64,000 nucleotides of DNA from an uncultured Tateyamaria sp. (lineage in GTDB: Bacteria > Pseudomonadota > Alphaproteobacteria > Rhodobacterales > Rhodobacteraceae), in NCBI RefSeq assembly GCF_947503415.1, contig NZ_CANNDS010000001.1:1-64000 (forward strand), given 5' to 3'. The position numbers and the translations under genes were made by a program. The notes beneath the pieces are model-generated. The model was not told where the DNA came from and did no database searches. It saw only the letters and a program-made list of their open reading frames with translations. Positions 52,851 through 62,491 of the stretch are shown here, in pieces (within the stretch, counting starts at the first letter, position 1; each line of letters opens with the position of its first letter).

Positions 52851-53846
52851 ATGCGAAAACTAGCCAGATATGTTGTCTATACGTTTGTGTTGCTGTTGCC
52901 CGCGATGGTGCACGCGGCCTGCTCGGGCGTCGATGTCCGCCCGCTTCTCGAGCCCGCCGCGCAGTCAGAAATAGCGAACCGCACGGCCGCCCTGCCCTTT
53001 GCCGAAGGCAATCACTGGCGCGCAACACGCAGGGATCAAACCATCACGGTGGTCGGCACAATGCACTTGCATGATCCACGGATGGCACCTGTTGTCCGGC
53101 GCCTGGCCCCGACCATCGAAACCGCAGACCTGTTGCTGGTCGAAATCACGAGCGACGAAGAAGCCGCACTTTTGAGAACTATCGCGACCGACCCGACCGT
53201 CGCATTTCTGACCGAGGGTCCCAGCCTGATTGAACGCGTATCGCCGGAGGTATGGGCGGCTCTGGCAGAGGCAGCGCAGAAACGTGGCGTTCCACCTTTC
53301 ATGGCGGCAAAGTACCAGCCGTGGTTCTTGTCTCTGACCCTCGCCATCGCCCCCTGTGCCATGGCGGACCTGCATGAAGGCAAGGTTGGGTTGGACAAAA
53401 TGATCATGGCAGAGGCCGTGCAGGCAAACGTGCCTATTGCTGCCCTTGAGACCCACCGAGAGGTCATTGACCTGCTGGCAGCTGACCCAATTGAAGAGCA
53501 GGTGCGCTTTCTCCCCCTCGTTGCACAGATGGAGCATACGGTCGACGATGCCATGGCCACCACCATCGCAGCCTATTTCGAAGAACAGCACGGCGCGCTT
53601 TTGGCCTTTTCCCGCGTCTACACGCGCGACCAGATCGAATTCCCCCCGGAAGAGTTCGAGGCACTGTTCGATGACATGATGGAAACACTTTTGGATCAGC
53701 GCAATCTGATGTGGATGCAGCGTATCGACGAGCGTGCCGAAGAGGACATTGTGATCGCAGTAGGAGCGGCACATTTGTCCGGCGAAACAGGATTGCTGAA
53801 CCAACTCTCACAACGCGGCTTCGCGTTGGAGCGTCGGCCCTTTTGA
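52851..53846 (+). CDS. TraB/GumN-family protein
   Basis: The 331-residue protein has a signal peptide (YVVYTFVLLLPAMVHAACS) and the two TraB/GumN motifs: GTMHLHD near residue 70 and VGAAHLSGETGL near the C-terminus, which carry conserved His residues. The fold is shared with Tiki-type metalloproteases and the protein is probably periplasmic, but the activity is uncertain. It diverges from groESL and converges with the DUF2161 gene. Confidence 0.85.
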   Translation: MRKLARYVVYTFVLLLPAMVHAACSGVDVRPLLEPAAQSEIANRTAALPFAEGNHWRATRRDQTITVVGTMHLHDPRMAPVVRRLAPTIETADLLLVEITSDEEAALLRTIATDPTVAFLTEGPSLIERVSPEVWAALAEAAQKRGVPPFMAAKYQPWFLSLTLAIAPCAMADLHEGKVGLDKMIMAEAVQANVPIAALETHREVIDLLAADPIEEQVRFLPLVAQMEHTVDDAMATTIAAYFEEQHGALLAFSRVYTRDQIEFPPEEFEALFDDMMETLLDQRNLMWMQRIDERAEEDIVIAVGAAHLSGETGLLNQLSQRGFALERRPF

Positions 53847-53854
53847 CCCGCTTT

Positions 53855-54529
53855 TCAGCTGCCCAAGGCCTGACCTGACCCTGCCACCGCCTCGGCACCT
53901 TTCGGGGTAAGGCCATAGACCCCCTTTTCGACCTTTTCGAACCATCCGTAGTGATCATCGCGCATCATCGTGGTGGCCCGCGTCACTCCGGTTTCGCGTG
54001 CCACGTCCGCGCCTTTGCTGGCACCCGCCTCGTAAAGATACATTGCCAGCTTCAAGGCGTCCTGTCGGTAGGCGGTAATAAGACCAACGCGGGTTTGCCC
54101 GCCATCGTTGGGGTCACCCTGTCGGGCTGCAAATTCCTTGAGAAGCTTGCCTTGCCGTTTTGCATTCTTGCGCGGTGCGTAAGGCCCCGGATCGCAATGG
54201 ACCTGCACAAGATCATCCGACAAGCGCACAGTCATCAGCCCGAGGCCCAAGCGCCGACACAGCCGCGTCATGTCCTTGACCGCCTTCTGGAACCGCTTCC
54301 CCTTGCCCCGCTCCACCGCCATGTAAACGTCATCGGTGACGCCCATTCGGGCGACGCATTGGTGCACGAGGGCCAGCGAAAAGCCGAGCTTCAACTCAAC
54401 AATAACCGGGGGCTCTCCACCGCGCATCGCCACGACATCTGCAGCCCCCACTTCTGACTTCACCACGTATCCCTGCCCCTCAAGGAAAGCTTTGACGGCG
54501 GGGTAAAGGTCGATTTCGCGGGTGGTCAC
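53855..54529 (-). CDS. DUF2161 domain protein (PD-(D/E)XK-like)
   Basis: The 224-residue protein begins TREIDLYPAVKAFLEGQGY and contains VVAMRGGEPPVIVELKLGFS. The D...ELK pattern resembles the PD-(D/E)XK nuclease core that underlies DUF2161. A winged-helix-like C-terminal part (GASKGADVARETGVTRATTM) follows. The GTG at 54529 is preferred because a GC-rich hairpin lies just upstream of it. Function unknown. Confidence 0.75.
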   Translation of the reverse strand: MTTREIDLYPAVKAFLEGQGYVVKSEVGAADVVAMRGGEPPVIVELKLGFSLALVHQCVARMGVTDDVYMAVERGKGKRFQKAVKDMTRLCRRLGLGLMTVRLSDDLVQVHCDPGPYAPRKNAKRQGKLLKEFAARQGDPNDGGQTRVGLITAYRQDALKLAMYLYEAGASKGADVARETGVTRATTMMRDDHYGWFEKVEKGVYGLTPKGAEAVAGSGQALGS

Positions 54530-54551
54530 GTGATTGGTCCGACAAGGTTGG

Positions 54552-54577
54552 CCCGTGCGAAGAAACCCTCGCACGGG
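54552..54577. other. Inverted repeat between the 57-residue gene and DUF2161
   Basis: CCCGTGCGA and TCGCACGGG form a perfect 9-bp stem with an 8-base loop, 15 bases after the 57-residue protein's stop. A T-tract is lacking, so termination would be weak. Confidence 0.45.
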
Positions 54578-54591
54578 GCCGTTGGCAAGTC

Positions 54592-54765
54592 TTATCGCCC
54601 GCCGGTGCGCCCGGGGAAGCGTGGCGGACGGCCACCCCTGATCTGACCGCGCGCGGCATGATCCGGATGCCGTTTCAGATTGCGCTGCTCAGCCACCGGT
54701 TGGCGAGGTTTGGACGTGGTACGGGTGTCGCCCGGTTTGCGGGCGGGTTTCTTGGATCTGGGCAT
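54592..54765 (-). CDS. Small, very basic protein of 57 residues
   Basis: The protein begins MPRSKKPARKPGDTR and ends in a Gly/Arg/Pro-rich tail (RGGRPPRFPGRTGGR). It is strongly basic and probably disordered, suggesting nucleic-acid binding. AAGGGG lies eight bases upstream of the ATG, and a stem-loop follows its stop. I do not recognise a family. The longer upstream frame (start 54879) lacks a ribosome-binding site. Confidence 0.55.
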   Translation of the reverse strand: MPRSKKPARKPGDTRTTSKPRQPVAEQRNLKRHPDHAARGQIRGGRPPRFPGRTGGR

Positions 54766-55063
54766 GAGGTGCCCCTTCTGTCTGAAATGGATGGGACTGC
54801 ACAGAATGCAGAACGATCCCCGCGAATGCGGGTCAGGCAGGCTTGTCCATTGGAAAACACTCCTCTGAAAAATGCGCACAGGCGGCGCGGAACGGTGTGG
54901 CGGTCAGACCAGATTGTTCATTTTCAGAGTACTCCTCGTGTTGATGACCCTATGATACACCGGTTTGGCCGCCGCGACAATTGCGCCCCTGCCGCCCCCG
55001 TGACACGTCAGCAGAGGTTGCTATAAGGGCGCGAAATTCTCTCCTCTCAAAGGACGCATTCGC

Positions 55064-55984
55064 ATGTCGACGCTTGTTTTTGGCCATAAATCCCCTGACA
55101 CCGATTCCACAGGCTCGCCCATCATCTGGGCGTGGTACCTGAACGAGATCAAGGGTGTCGCAGCCGAACCCGTCTTGCTGGGTGAGCCCAACACCGAAGC
55201 GGCCTTTGTCCTTGAGAAGTGGGACCTGCCCAAGCCGCGCATCATCGACAGTGTGGACACAGACCAGCCCGTGGTGATCGTGGACACCAACAACCCGGCC
55301 GAACTGCCCGACGCCATCAACGATGCGGATATCACCGCCATCATCGACCATCACAAGCTGGTCGGCGGGCTGGAAACCAAGGGCCCCATCGACATCCGGA
55401 TCGAGCCGCTGGCCTGCACCGCCACCATCATGTGGAAGATGATCGGCAAGGACATGGCGCAGATGCCCACAGGCGTGAAAGGCGCGATGCTGTCCTGCAT
55501 CCTGTCCGACACGCTTGAATTCCGCTCGCCCACCACAACGCAGGAAGACAAAGCGATTGCCCATGATCTGGCCAAGGATCTGTGCGTGGACCTGTCGGCC
55601 TATGCGTCCGAGATGTTCGAGGCGAAGTCGGATGTGTCCGCGTTTTCCGACGCCGAGTTGCTGCGCATGGACAGCAAGGAATACGCCGTGGACGGCACGC
55701 AGTTCCGCGTGTCCGTGCTGGAAACCACTGCGCCCAAGCTGGTGCTGGACCGCAAGGACAGCCTGATGGCCTCCATGGTCGACGTGGCAAAAGAGGACGG
55801 CGCGGACGAGGTTCTGCTGTTCGTCGTCGACATTTTGAACGAGGAAGCCACCATGCTGATCCCCAATGACCGGGTGAAGGGCGTGGCCGAGAAGAGCTTT
55901 GACACGACCGTGTCTGGGGACACCGTTGTGCTGCCCGGCATCATGAGCCGGAAGAAGCAGATCATTCCGAACCTCAAGGTGTGA
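55064..55984 (+). CDS. ppaC: Manganese-dependent (family II) inorganic pyrophosphatase
   Basis: The 306-residue DHH-family enzyme has the metal-binding motifs FGHKSPDTDS, VDTNNPAEL and IDHHK, and the C-terminal substrate-binding SRKKQIIP. It hydrolyses pyrophosphate in the cytoplasm with Mn2+ or Co2+. AAAGGA precedes the ATG. Two REP-like palindromes follow its stop. Confidence 0.95.
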   Translation: MSTLVFGHKSPDTDSTGSPIIWAWYLNEIKGVAAEPVLLGEPNTEAAFVLEKWDLPKPRIIDSVDTDQPVVIVDTNNPAELPDAINDADITAIIDHHKLVGGLETKGPIDIRIEPLACTATIMWKMIGKDMAQMPTGVKGAMLSCILSDTLEFRSPTTTQEDKAIAHDLAKDLCVDLSAYASEMFEAKSDVSAFSDAELLRMDSKEYAVDGTQFRVSVLETTAPKLVLDRKDSLMASMVDVAKEDGADEVLLFVVDILNEEATMLIPNDRVKGVAEKSFDTTVSGDTVVLPGIMSRKKQIIPNLKV

Positions 55985-55990
55985 CCGGGT

Positions 55991-56014
55991 GGGCGGAGGA
56001 CACCTCCGCCTTAC
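55991..56014. repeat. REP-like palindrome, copy 4
   Basis: GGCGGAGG-ACA-CCTCCGCC followed by TTAC, identical to copy 1 at 41470. It begins seven bases after the ppaC stop. Confidence 0.7.
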
Positions 56015-56048
56015 ATTTAACGCGCCGTGGCCTATGGTGCCGCGGGAT

Positions 56049-56072
56049 GGGCGGACCATGGGTCCGCCTTAC
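56049..56072. repeat. REP-like palindrome, copy 5
   Basis: GGCGGACC-ATG-GGTCCGCC followed by TTAC and a T6 run on the plus strand. It differs from copy 4 in compensating stem positions and may act as a terminator of ppaC. Confidence 0.65.
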
Positions 56073-56095
56073 TTTTTTGAAGACGGAGTGCACTG

Positions 56096-56968
56096 ATGGC
56101 CCAGATCGTATCCTCGCTGGCCGAGATTTCCGACCGCTATGACGCGTTGTTCGTGGACCTGTGGGGCTGCGTGCACAACGGCGTGCATGCACTGCCCGAG
56201 GCGGTGGCAGCCCTGCAGGAGTACCGCAGCAGAGGCGGCAAGGTCGTGCTGGTCACCAACTCCCCCCGGCCTCGTGCCGGCGTGACCAAACAACTGGTGC
56301 ATTTCGGCGTGCCCGATGACGCGTGGGACACGATTGCCACCTCTGGCGACAGTGCGCGTGCGGCCATGTTTCGAGGGATTGTCGGCACCAAAGTGCATTT
56401 CATCGGGCAGCCGGGGGAAGAGAAATTCTTTGAACCCATCGGGGTGATCAAGGACCCGGTGAAGATCGAGATGGTGCCGCTTGACGAAGCCGAAGGCATC
56501 GTCTGCACCGGCCCGCGCGACCCGATGGCGGACCCGGATGTGATGCGCCCCGAGTTTCTGATGGCCAAGCAATTGGGCTTGAAACTGCTCTGCGCCAACC
56601 CCGATATCATCGTGGACCGGGGCGAGGTGCGCGAGTGGTGCGCGGGCGCGTTGGCGAAGCTTTATACCGAGATGGGCGGGGAAAGCCTGTATTTCGGAAA
56701 ACCCCATCCTCCCATCTATGATCTCGCCCGGCGGCGGTTGGCGGAACTGGGCGTGGACGTGCCTGACAGCGGAATCCTGGCCATCGGCGACGGCGTTCTG
56801 ACCGACATTGCGGGCGCGATGGGCGAGGACATTGATTCCCTGTTCATCTCGGGCGGGCTGGCAGCAGCGGAAACCAAAACGTCGCACCAACCGGACGCGG
56901 ATGCGCTAAGCGCTTATCTTGAAACGGAAATGTCGTCTCCGACCTTCGCAATAGGGCATCTGCGCTGA
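56096..56968 (+). CDS. HAD-superfamily hydrolase, NagD-like (TIGR01459 type)
   Basis: The 290-residue protein carries the HAD nucleophile region FVDLWGCVHNG (first Asp at about residue 20), motif II VLVTNSPRP, the GKPHPPIYDLA lysine motif and the acidic GDGVLTDIAGA. It resembles NagD-type phosphatases of the C2 cap class. Substrate is unknown, though sugar or nucleotide phosphates are typical. Confidence 0.87.
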   Translation: MAQIVSSLAEISDRYDALFVDLWGCVHNGVHALPEAVAALQEYRSRGGKVVLVTNSPRPRAGVTKQLVHFGVPDDAWDTIATSGDSARAAMFRGIVGTKVHFIGQPGEEKFFEPIGVIKDPVKIEMVPLDEAEGIVCTGPRDPMADPDVMRPEFLMAKQLGLKLLCANPDIIVDRGEVREWCAGALAKLYTEMGGESLYFGKPHPPIYDLARRRLAELGVDVPDSGILAIGDGVLTDIAGAMGEDIDSLFISGGLAAAETKTSHQPDADALSAYLETEMSSPTFAIGHLR

Positions 56969-57056
56969 CCTTCTTTTTCCTTGATTTTCTGCGCATGCAA
57001 AGTCATTAAGTTGCGTATGCGCCGCACTTGCGGTCAGAAAATTACCGGAGCCAGCC

Positions 57057-57500
57057 ATGTTGGACAACCTGCCCCGCGGCACGATCTGCATTGAAGACAT
57101 CGAAATGGGCATGTCCCGTCACCTGCGCAAAACCGTGACGGACGAAGACATCGAGATGTTCGCGCAGGTGTCCACGGACCGGAATCCGGTGCATCTGGAC
57201 GATGACTATGCCCGCGACACGATCTTTGCGGGGCGCATTGCACACGGAATGCTGACGGCTGGCCTGGTCTCTGCCGTGATCGGAGAACAGCTGCCCGGAC
57301 ATGGCACGGTCTATATGGGCCAATCGTTGAAGTTTCTCGCCCCCGTGCGCCCGGGCGACATGGTCTATGCCGAGGTCAAGGTGATCGACATCGACTTTTC
57401 CAAGCGGCGGGTGAAGCTGGATTGCCATTGTTCGGTCGAGGGCAAGAAGGTTCTGGTGGGCGAAGCGACCGTGTTGGCCCCATCCCGCAAATTCGACTAA
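57057..57500 (+). CDS. MaoC-like (R)-specific enoyl-CoA hydratase
   Basis: The 147-residue hot-dog-fold protein contains the hydratase-2 signature: FAQVSTDRNPVHLDDDYA then FAGRIAHGMLTAGL, with the catalytic Asp and His. Such PhaJ/MaoC-type enzymes hydrate trans-2-enoyl-CoA to (R)-3-hydroxyacyl-CoA. A link to PHA synthesis by the distant phaC is possible but speculative. Confidence 0.87.
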   Translation: MLDNLPRGTICIEDIEMGMSRHLRKTVTDEDIEMFAQVSTDRNPVHLDDDYARDTIFAGRIAHGMLTAGLVSAVIGEQLPGHGTVYMGQSLKFLAPVRPGDMVYAEVKVIDIDFSKRRVKLDCHCSVEGKKVLVGEATVLAPSRKFD

Positions 57501-57616
57501 GCCGCTGTTTTGGTAAGGGAAAGGCGGGGCCCAACCCCTCGTCCTCACCCCACAACATATCCAACCGGAAGAAACGGATACTTGCCCTTGTTTGGTCGCT
57601 TGGCTAGGCAGGGGGC

Positions 57617-58549
57617 ATGAAGATTATCCGGGATTATCAGTTCGTTGACGCAGCCGATCATGGGGCGAGCGTGGCAATTGGCAATTTCGACGGCGTGCAT
57701 CTGGGCCATCGGTCGGTGATCGAATTGGCGCAGTCGGCGGCACCCGATGCCCCCGTTGGCGTGCTCACATTCGAGCCGCATCCGCGCGAGTATTTCGCCC
57801 CCGACGCCCCCCCGTTCCGGCTGATGAGCCAGGCCGCGCGCGCAAGCAGGCTGGAGAAGATGGGGATCAGCTATCTCTTTGAATTGCCGTTTCATTCCGG
57901 TCTGGCGGGCTTAAGCCCCGAAGAATTCGCACGCGACGTGATCTGTGACGGTCTGGGCCTGAGCCACGTGGTTGTGGGCGCTGATTTTTGCTTTGGCAAA
58001 AAGCGCGCCGGGACCGCCAAACACCTTGTACAGTTCGGAGCCGACATGGGCTTTGGCGTGACCGTCGCCCCCCTGCTGGCGCGGGGGGAAAACACCGTGT
58101 CCTCGACCGCCATCCGGCAGGCGCTCAGCGACGGGCGACCACAGGATGCAGCAGAAATGCTGGGCCACTGGCACCGGATAGAAGGTCCTGTGATTGGCGG
58201 CGAACAGCGGGGCCGCACCTTGGGCTACCCCACGGCGAACATGTCGATCGACGGGCTGCACCCGCCCGCATTCGGCGTCTACGCCGTTCTTTTCAATGTG
58301 CTCGATGGGCCGCACAAAGGGGCCTATCACGGGGTGGCGTCGATGGGCGTGCGACCGATGTTTGGCGAAAACAAGCCAAACCTTGAAACCTATGTCTTTG
58401 ATTTATCAGGTGATTTATACGGCGCCCCGGTGTCGGTGGCGCTTGTGGCGCATCTGCGAGGGGAAGAGAAGTTCGACGGTCTGGACGCGCTGATTGCCCA
58501 GATGGATGCGGACAGCGCGCAGGCGCGTGACATCCTGGCAAAACTATGA
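57617..58549 (+). CDS. ribF: Bifunctional riboflavin kinase/FAD synthetase
   Basis: The 310-residue enzyme has an N-terminal adenylyltransferase domain (AIGNFDGVHLGHRSVI, VLTFEPHPREYF, SSTAIRQAL) and a C-terminal flavokinase domain (GEQRGRTLGYPTANM). It makes FMN and then FAD. No FMN riboswitch-like leader is seen. Its stop overlaps the next gene's start by four bases. Confidence 0.95.
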   Translation: MKIIRDYQFVDAADHGASVAIGNFDGVHLGHRSVIELAQSAAPDAPVGVLTFEPHPREYFAPDAPPFRLMSQAARASRLEKMGISYLFELPFHSGLAGLSPEEFARDVICDGLGLSHVVVGADFCFGKKRAGTAKHLVQFGADMGFGVTVAPLLARGENTVSSTAIRQALSDGRPQDAAEMLGHWHRIEGPVIGGEQRGRTLGYPTANMSIDGLHPPAFGVYAVLFNVLDGPHKGAYHGVASMGVRPMFGENKPNLETYVFDLSGDLYGAPVSVALVAHLRGEEKFDGLDALIAQMDADSAQARDILAKL

Positions 58550-59016
58550 GCGACCCGATTGACCGAGCCGGACTAAGCCCCCGTTTCTGGGAGAAAAAGC
58601 CAATCCACAAACTGTCCCGTAAAGAATGGGAAGCGCTGTGTGACGGGTGTGGAAAATGCTGTCTGAACAAGCTGGAAGACGAGGAAACGGGCGAGGTTGC
58701 GCTGACGCGCGTGGCGTGTCGGCTCCTGGATGACCAGACCTGCCGCTGCGGGCAGTACGACATTCGCCATCAGTTTGTACCCGATTGCATTGTGCTGAAG
58801 CCGTCGAATATCGCAGAACACCTGTACTGGATCCCGCAAACCTGCGCCTATCGCCGTGTTTACGAAGGCAAACCCCTGTTCGACTGGCATCCGCTGATCT
58901 CGGGCACCGCAGAGACGGTGCATGCGGCGGGAGTCTCGATGCACGGGCAGACCTATAGCGAGTTCGACATCGCGGACGAGGACTGGGAAGACCACATCAT
59001 AGAAGAGCCGACCTGA
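58546..59016 (+). CDS. YcgN-family cysteine-cluster protein
   Basis: The 156-residue protein has the YcgN pattern CDGCGKCCLNKLEDEETG with further cysteines in DQTCRCGQY and a later PDC and TCAYRR, suggesting a metal or Fe-S site. It is translationally coupled to ribF. Function is unknown; the family is widely conserved. Confidence 0.88.
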   Translation: MSDPIDRAGLSPRFWEKKPIHKLSRKEWEALCDGCGKCCLNKLEDEETGEVALTRVACRLLDDQTCRCGQYDIRHQFVPDCIVLKPSNIAEHLYWIPQTCAYRRVYEGKPLFDWHPLISGTAETVHAAGVSMHGQTYSEFDIADEDWEDHIIEEPT

Positions 59017-59021
59017 TCCCG

Positions 59022-59819
59022 TCAGCCACGCGCCAGGAACTCTGACCACACAGCCGCCACAGCCTCCGGGTTCGTGACCGGCCCCATATGACCGATGCCA
59101 TCGAACATGTGCGACGTGACCCGCGGCAGGCGACGGGCAATGGCACCGTTGACCTCCGCCGCCCAGCGCGAGGTGGCCCCGCCCATCAGAAGCGCAGGCA
59201 TCCTTGCGCGCTCAAACCGGCCCGGAGCCAGAAGGCCCGCACTATCTTCAGCAAGGAACGGGCCGGAGTCGCGCACAAAGTGGATGCGGTCGGCCATATA
59301 GGCGCGCGTCTGGTCCGGGATGTCAGCCCATGCCGGGCCTTCGGCCCACGCACGGTTAAAGGCACGGGCCGCCGCCACACTGTCGCCTGCATCAATCGCG
59401 GCGTCGAAATCGGATGTATCGGCCGCATACCGTGTGCGAAATCCCGGATCGTCCGCCATGGCAGGCGCGAAATAGACCGGCTCGTACATTGCCACGCTGC
59501 GCACCCGGCCCGGGTGTTCAATGGCCAGCCGCAGCGCGACCGTGGCACCAAAACTGTGGCCGATGATATCGATGGGGTCCGCACTGATCCCGTCCATGAC
59601 CTTGAGCGCCATGGCCGTGGCGGTGTCGTGCATGATCCCCTGCCCGTCCCAATCGCCAGACTGGCCGTGATTGGGCAGATCATAGGCGTACAGCGTGACC
59701 TGATCCTCCAGTGCCGCCGCCACACCGCGCCACGCGCCCGCGTGCCCCAAAGAGCAGTGGATGGCCAGCGCGGGCCGAGGCCCGGACCCGAAGGTCCGGG
59801 TGTTGATATATGGGATCAC
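59022..59819 (-). CDS. Alpha/beta hydrolase
   Basis: The 265-residue protein has the hydrolase fold: ALAIHCSLGHAGAW (oxyanion region), the nucleophile elbow IGHSFGATVAL and the late DGIGHMGPVTNPE with the catalytic His. The start is a GTG overlapping the previous gene's TGA stop (GTGA), so it is coupled to the DsbA-type isomerase gene. A much longer open frame upstream is a shadow. Substrate unknown. Confidence 0.85.
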   Translation of the reverse strand: MIPYINTRTFGSGPRPALAIHCSLGHAGAWRGVAAALEDQVTLYAYDLPNHGQSGDWDGQGIMHDTATAMALKVMDGISADPIDIIGHSFGATVALRLAIEHPGRVRSVAMYEPVYFAPAMADDPGFRTRYAADTSDFDAAIDAGDSVAAARAFNRAWAEGPAWADIPDQTRAYMADRIHFVRDSGPFLAEDSAGLLAPGRFERARMPALLMGGATSRWAAEVNGAIARRLPRVTSHMFDGIGHMGPVTNPEAVAAVWSEFLARG

Positions 59820-60415
59820 AGCTTGCCGGACAGGTGCAGATCCAGGTCTTCGAGCTTGTCCTGACCCCAAAACCGCTGATCGCCGTCGACGATGTAGAAT
59901 GGCGCGCCGAAGACGCCCTTGTCCACCGCCTCTTCCAGATTGGCGGCATAGGTTTCGGCACCGGACAGCAGACCGCTGTCGGCGAGGGATGGATCGAACC
60001 CGGCCTCGGTCAGGCACGCCTTGATCACGTCGTCCTGGGCGATGTCCTTGTCCTCGGCCCAGACGGCGCGCAGGGTCGCGTGCACCAGCGTGCCCAGGTC
60101 GCCGCCGCCTGCGTTTTGCGCTGCGATGATGGCGTAGGACGATGGGGCCGCGTTGGTGGGCCAATGCGCAGGCTTCAGGTTGAACGGCATGTCGTATTTC
60201 TTTGCCTGCCGCACCAGTTCCTGCGCCCGGTACTCGATCCGGTTGATGTGCCGATCCTTGGGCGGTGTGCCGCCCGTGCGCCCGAACAGCGCAATCACGT
60301 CCAGCGGTTTGTAGGTGATCGTGGCCCCGTGTTGTTCCGCCAACGTCTCGAACCGTTTCCCGGCCAGGTAGGTGTAGGGCGAGAGCGTTGCAAAATAGTA
60401 GTCGATATGGGCCAA
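59816..60415 (-). CDS. 2-hydroxychromene-2-carboxylate isomerase-like protein (DsbA/GST-kappa fold)
   Basis: The 199-residue protein begins IDYYFATLSPYTYLAGKRFE, where Ser replaces the thiol of DsbA as in HCCA isomerases and kappa-class glutathione transferases. GVFGAPFYIVDGDQRFWGQD is the late cis-Pro region. It probably acts with glutathione on an aromatic or unknown substrate. It is coupled with the hydrolase gene downstream. Confidence 0.87.
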   Translation of the reverse strand: MAHIDYYFATLSPYTYLAGKRFETLAEQHGATITYKPLDVIALFGRTGGTPPKDRHINRIEYRAQELVRQAKKYDMPFNLKPAHWPTNAAPSSYAIIAAQNAGGGDLGTLVHATLRAVWAEDKDIAQDDVIKACLTEAGFDPSLADSGLLSGAETYAANLEEAVDKGVFGAPFYIVDGDQRFWGQDKLEDLDLHLSGKL

Positions 60416-60520
60416 TTTAGTCTCCTGTCGCAGGGTCTGCTGTTTCGCGCGACGGTACGCCCGTGTTAAGCGGTGTCAACATCACGAATCTGTCACAATC
60501 GTGCTGCGCGGGGACACGAC

Positions 60521-61540
60521 ATGCCAAATATCCAAGAGCCCAAGCTGATCTCGGGCAACGCCAATCTGCCATTGGCGAATGCCATCGCACGACGCATGTC
60601 GCTGCACCGGGGCGTCAATGTGGGGCTGGTCGAGGCCCGTGTGGAACGCTTCAACGACGGTGAGATTTTTGTCGAGGTGTTCGAGAATGTGCGCGGCGAG
60701 GACATGTTTATCATCCAGCCCACGTCGAACCCGGCCAATGACAATCTGATGGAACTCTTGATCATGTGCGACGCGCTGCGCCGGTCATCGGCGGCGCGGA
60801 TCACGGCTGTGATCCCCTATTTCGGCTACGCACGGCAGGACCGCCGGACCAAGGCGCGCACGCCGATCTCCTCCAAGCTGGTGGCGAATATGCTGGTGGG
60901 TGCCGGGATCGAGCGGGTCTTGACCATGGACCTGCACGCGGCACAGATCCAGGGGTTCTTCGACATTCCCGTGGACAACCTCTATGCCTCTCCCATCTTT
61001 GCGCTGGATATCAAGACCGAGCTGGCGGGCCAGATGGAGGACCTGATGGTGGTATCCCCTGACGTCGGTGGCGTAGCCCGTGCCCGCGATCTGGCCAAAC
61101 GCCTGGGCGCGCCCCTGTCCATCGTCGACAAGCGCCGCGAGAAAGCGGGCGAAGTGGCCGAGATGACGGTGATCGGCGACGTTACGGACAAGACCTGCAT
61201 CATCGTCGATGACATGTGTGACACCGCCGGAACCCTGTGCAAGGCCGCCGAGGTGCTGATCGAAAACGGGGCAAAGGAAGTGCACGCCTACATCTCGCAT
61301 GGCGTGATGTCCGGCCCAGCGGTCGAGCGCGTGATCAAATCGGTGATGAAATCGCTGGTGATCACCGACAGCATTCAACCAACCGAGGCGGTCAAGGCAG
61401 CGCCCAACATCCGTATCGTGCCCACAGCACCCGTGTTCGCGCAGGCCATCCTGAACATCTGGCACGGCACATCCGTGTCGTCCCTGTTCGAGGCCGAGAC
61501 GCTCAGCCCGATCTACGACGGAATGTACGCAGCGGAGTGA
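60521..61540 (+). CDS. prs: Ribose-phosphate pyrophosphokinase
   Basis: The 339-residue enzyme shows [20 protein letters not shown], the metal/ribose-phosphate signature [20 protein letters not shown] and the PRPP loop [11 protein letters not shown]. It makes PRPP from ribose 5-phosphate and ATP for nucleotide, His and Trp synthesis. The ATG at 60521 is preferred over the longer frame. It converges with the lysozyme gene, two bases apart. Confidence 0.95.
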   Translation: MPNIQEPKLISGNANLPLANAIARRMSLHRGVNVGLVEARVERFNDGEIFVEVFENVRGEDMFIIQPTSNPANDNLMELLIMCDALRRSSAARITAVIPYFGYARQDRRTKARTPISSKLVANMLVGAGIERVLTMDLHAAQIQGFFDIPVDNLYASPIFALDIKTELAGQMEDLMVVSPDVGGVARARDLAKRLGAPLSIVDKRREKAGEVAEMTVIGDVTDKTCIIVDDMCDTAGTLCKAAEVLIENGAKEVHAYISHGVMSGPAVERVIKSVMKSLVITDSIQPTEAVKAAPNIRIVPTAPVFAQAILNIWHGTSVSSLFEAETLSPIYDGMYAAE

Positions 61541-61542
61541 TC

Positions 61543-62289
61543 CTAGCCCGTTCCTGCGCAACCAAGCGTTGCGAGGTCAGCCGGGGTGCCAAAGAACCAA
61601 TCGGAATCCACATTGCCGGACACGCCGGTGTAGTCCGCCTGTGACGTGTGCTGCCAATACCAAAGATTTGTTGGCAGACCCGTACCAGGCAACGTCCGCG
61701 TGTAGGCAGCAAGCCAGATCGGTTGGGTGGTGTCCAGCATGGGGGCCATCACCCGGTAGTTCGCCTCGTCGATGTACAGCACGGGTTGGCAACCTGTTTC
61801 TGTCTTGACGTGGGTCATCCAATCGAGTGCGGCCTTGAAGTCGGCCTCGCTAGGCGCCCCCTCGAGGTCGAGTACAGGCGGCAGTTCGAGCGATTGCCCG
61901 GCGATGGTTTTGAGGAAGAAATCGGCTTGAGCCACACCCGGATCTCCCAGCTGAAAGAAGTGGTAGGCCCCGGTCGGTATGTCGACGCTGTCAGCACCTG
62001 CCACGTGGTTTGTAAATTCGGGATCGGGGGAACTGACGCCCTGGCTGGCCTTGATCATGACAAAGGCGATCCCTTCGGTTTTCAGGTCGCTCCACGAGAT
62101 GTCAGTGCCTTGGAAATGTGAAACGTCAAGCCCCGGGGTCTTTAGTGACAGGTCTGGTTTGAAGGGTTGCGCGCTTTGCGGTGGCTGAGCAGAGGGAGTG
62201 AGCGCGGTTGTCAGCATGTCACAGCCCGACAAGGCCAGTGCGGCGCCAAGGACAATCGTTGCGGTTCGCATGTCAAAGAGGTGCGTCAT
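61543..62289 (-). CDS. GH25-family lysozyme-like lipoprotein
   Basis: The 248-residue protein has a lipoprotein signal peptide (TIVLGAALALSGC) followed by a GH25 muramidase domain: GLDVSHFQGTDISW, the VLDLEGAP catalytic Asp/Glu region, and WYWQHTSQADYTGV at the end. It is probably tethered in the envelope and cleaves peptidoglycan. The start at 62289 is favoured (GGAA upstream); an ATG at 62271 is the alternative. Confidence 0.88.
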   Translation of the reverse strand: MTHLFDMRTATIVLGAALALSGCDMLTTALTPSAQPPQSAQPFKPDLSLKTPGLDVSHFQGTDISWSDLKTEGIAFVMIKASQGVSSPDPEFTNHVAGADSVDIPTGAYHFFQLGDPGVAQADFFLKTIAGQSLELPPVLDLEGAPSEADFKAALDWMTHVKTETGCQPVLYIDEANYRVMAPMLDTTQPIWLAAYTRTLPGTGLPTNLWYWQHTSQADYTGVSGNVDSDWFFGTPADLATLGCAGTG

Positions 62290-62491
62290 GGAAATATTCC
62301 GGATGTGAATGGATCGTGCAATACCTGAAATTTCAACCATGAGTATACATTTGGCGGTATCAAAGTCGACTATTGGGCTATGCCCATGCTCTGAGCAGCC
62401 CATGCTGTGCCGCGCACCCACTCGCGTCTCCGCTCTGGACACCCTTGCGCCCTTGCCTGAATATCCCCGCAAAACAATGGGGAGATTTCAC

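Noticed and set aside
57501..57616. FMN riboswitch before ribF
   Set aside because: The gap is too short and lacks the conserved RFN-element pattern.
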